Part shown: positions 19,487-21,458 of the stretch, in pieces
How the letters are laid out: each line of letters opens with the position of its first letter
How positions within the stretch are numbered: position 1 is the first letter of the stretch
Assembly (NCBI GenBank): GCA_027596035.1
Contig: JADGJA010000360.1
Span: forward strand, 1 to 21,458
Source: Thoreauomyces humboldtii
Taxonomy: Eukaryota > Chytridiomycota > Chytridiomycetes > Spizellomycetales > Powellomycetaceae
Length of the DNA: 21,458 nucleotides
Direction of reading: 5' to 3'
The notes under the pieces: generated by a model
What the model was told of the DNA's origin: nothing
The model's database searches: none
The model's input: only the letters and a program-made list of their open reading frames with translations
Program-made: the position numbers and the translations under genes

Positions 19487-20781
19487 TCAAGCAAGGGTCC
19501 CGTGGGACAGGTTGGGATCCGTGTCGGATCCGGAGCCGACAAAGTGGTTGGGAGCGTTGGCCTTGACCTCCTGGGGTTCCGACCTGGCGACATTGACGGA
19601 CCTTCCGCCGGCGCCGGAGGCCTTGTTCCTCCTCGCCCTCCTCCTCTCGACGTACTTTATGCTGAGGAGCCACGCGATGACGGCCACCCAGTACATGCAG
19701 TATCCGGACACGGAGGCGGGGGTGCCGATGTTGGACCATCCGGCCAGGGCCTGGAACAGACTCCAACCGTCCGAGTTCGAGTTGGGGTCGCAGCAGGTGA
19801 GGAACCACAGGGCGGTCGTGTAGCGAGCTCCCGGGGCGCCTCCGTCGTCGCCCGACCCCGAGGGGTAGAGGAGGCTCCCGAGCCAGTGGTTCTCCTCCAG
19901 GGAGCGGATCCCGCGGGCGAAGAGACCGGCGGCGATGATGAAGAGGAAGCAGGTGGACACCATGAAGAAGTACTTGAGTCGCATCTTGGCTCCACCCAGG
20001 AAGATGATGGCTCCGAGGGTCACGCCGACGATGATGCCTGCGATGACGGCGATGGGGAGGGACTTTGGCGTCTCGCTGACTCCGACGCCCGCCACGAAGA
20101 CGACCGCCTCGATCCCCTCTCGGAGGATGGTGATGAAGGGGATCAGGAACAGAGCGTACTTCTCGGACGAGAAGGCGGCGGCAGCGCGAGGGGAGATGCG
20201 ATGGAGGAAGGTGCGACGAGGAGCGTTGGTGGCGTGGTCGACGGGTTCGTCGCGGTAGGTGTCCCTGGTGAGACCCTCCGCGTCACGTTCCTTGACGAGG
20301 ACGCGCTTTCGGTCCATCTCGGCCATGATCTTCCCCCTCCACTTTTCCTGGTGGGATATCCGGGACGACTTGAGCATGATGACTCCGACGCAGGTGATGA
20401 CGAAGCACGCGATGAGACCGAGGACGCCTTCCCAGACGAGCTCGTTCTTTGACCACAGGTCGTTCTGGAGTTTGTAGAAGACGATGATGACGGCCGCGGC
20501 GAGGATCAGGACGACGCAGAGTCCTAGCGCTGCTCCGGTCCAGATCTGTGATGGATCGGAAAAAAAAAGGAACGACTGATCAGGGACCTGCAAGCAACGA
20601 CTCGCAGACTTCCCCGGTTCGGCGCGCGTACCTGCTTCTGCAGACGCCGGTACATGATGGGATCGTCGCCGAACATTTGCTTGCAGAAGGAGAGTAGCAC
20701 CGAGATGAGGATGGCGGCTTCCGTCGTCTCACGGAAGAGGACGAAGAAGGCCGGGATGGAGAAGTAGTCCGAGGCTCCCAT
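19487..20781 (-). CDS. FTR1: High-affinity iron permease FTR1
   Basis: Plasma-membrane permease that takes Fe3+ from a partner multicopper oxidase (Fet3). Two exons in transcription order: 20781-20632 and 20545-19487, giving 402 aa. Both iron-binding RExxE motifs are present: RETTE at residues 17-21 in the first membrane helix and REGIE at 192-196. About seven hydrophobic segments are seen. The extracellular loop near the C-terminus carries EENHW, TCCDPNSNSDGWSLFQALAGW and the last helix YWVAVIAWLLS, followed by a basic, Ser/Gly-rich cytosolic tail. The 86-nt intron falls right after RRLQKQ. No Fet3 gene lies in the window; such genes are often divergent neighbours, so one may begin just past the right end. 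I saw no GATAA-type iron-regulator site in the 680 bp upstream. Confidence 0.95.
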
Positions 20782-21458
20782 GGTTTGTGACGGTCAGGCG
20801 GGGAGAGGAAGGGAGGAGAGAAGGTATTGGGTCGGAAGAAATCGAGCGCGGATGAAGGGTGCTTGAGGGGGAGGTGAGGGGGCGGGGTCGAGAAGCAGGC
20901 AGGGCCTTCTTGTAGGAAACGAGGAAAGGGCGGGAAACGTGCCGAAAGGTGTGTGTGTACAAGAAAAGGAAGGAGGAAATAGGAAGGAGCACCTCGGGAG
21001 AGAGCTGACCGATCGGGACGGGAGATGGTGGTGGTGGTGCTTGCATGGAGGGACCGCCGTTGACGGTCCCATATGTCGGAACGGAGAGTAGGAGAGAGGT
21101 GTGAGAAAAAAAGGTGTGAAAACCGAGGAAGGACGCCTGCGACGGACGGCCGCTTCGCGTAGGGAAAAAAGCTGGACGGCCGGGACGCGTTGACGGGAAA
21201 CTGACACACACGGAAGCTTGCTGCCAATCGGAAGAGAGGCAAGGGAGGGGGGAAGGGATTTCCTGTCGAGTTTTGATCCCGCTCCCTTCGCAAACACCCC
21301 ACAATGGGAGGGTCACACCAGACCATGAGTCATGTCCGAATCACTTGGACAGAACCGTCAACACTTCCTAGCTGCCCGTTTCCTCCCCCCTTCCCCCCGG
21401 GCCTATCGAACCGCTTTCATTCCCTTTCGCTTTCATTCCCTTCTGAAGGGGGGAGGGG
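20782..21458. promoter_or_regulatory. FTR1 upstream region, no gene seen
   Basis: About 680 bp of purine-rich (+ strand) sequence that should hold the FTR1 promoter and leader. The long - strand frames here are Pro/Ser/His-rich reads of biased sequence and are not credible genes. A GGT repeat lies near 21025-21037. No HGATAA sites were recognised. Confidence 0.5.
21413..21442. repeat. 14-bp tandem direct repeat
   Basis: GCTTTCATTCCCTT occurs at 21413-21426 and again at 21429-21442, a 16-bp period, next to C-rich and G-rich runs at the window edge. It could be a promoter element of a gene to the right or a simple local duplication. Confidence 0.7.

Noticed and set aside
19337..20452. 371-codon open frame on the + strand
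   Set aside because: It is the mirror of FTR1 exon 2, acidic and repetitive from codon bias of the opposite strand, with no family resemblance.
20580..21326. Three overlapping - strand frames of 167-248 codons upstream of FTR1
   Set aside because: Ser/Pro/His-rich readings of purine/pyrimidine-biased DNA; one runs over the FTR1 first exon in the wrong frame.

Overview
The window is nuclear DNA of an intron-rich fungus, most likely a basidiomycete. Reasons: GT-AG introns of about 53-95 nt with CTRAC-like branch points, 19 exons in the XPD gene and 11 in the ABC transporter, a RIC8 gene, and compact alternating genes. I cannot name the species; a Tremellomycetes- or Pucciniomycotina-like yeast is only a guess. 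The gene models below were spliced by hand, and total lengths and reading phases close for each.

Layout, left to right. (1) RPS24/eS24 (+), whose start codon is an exon of its own. (2) A full-length ABCC/Yor1-type ABC transporter (+, 11 exons, 1280 aa) with an altered Walker A in NBD1. (3) A HIT-zinc-finger protein of the ZNHIT3/Hit1 type (-), convergent with the transporter and divergent from (4) the TFIIH helicase XPD/Rad3 (+, 19 exons, 783 aa). (5) Mitochondrial ATP synthase subunit g (+). (6) A single-exon, single-pass membrane protein with an SH3 domain (-). (7) A doubtful small membrane protein (-). (8) RIC8/synembryn (+). (9) A TATA-driven spliced transcript at about 17.17-18.7 kb. (10) The FTR1 high-affinity iron permease (-).

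The most interesting part is region 9. It has no recognisable protein but carries four box C/D snoRNA candidates on the + strand. One is U14, with both of its 18S-complementary domains intact. One has a 14-nt match to the 18S site of snR54/SNORD59. One has a 12-bp match to the 18S site of snR56/SNORD25, inside a perfect 13-bp inverted repeat. The fourth has a perfect 9-bp terminal stem but no target I can assign. At least two lie between good splice sites, so this looks like a dedicated snoRNA host gene of the UHG/GAS5 kind. A possible H/ACA-type hairpin lies in its last exon.

The protein genes are mainly housekeeping (translation, TFIIH, ATP synthase, snoRNP assembly, G-protein chaperoning) plus membrane transport. 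I see no operon-like functional unit. The snoRNP-assembly factor (ZNHIT3) and the snoRNA host lie in one window, which may be coincidence. No tRNA, rRNA, transposon or CRISPR array was seen.
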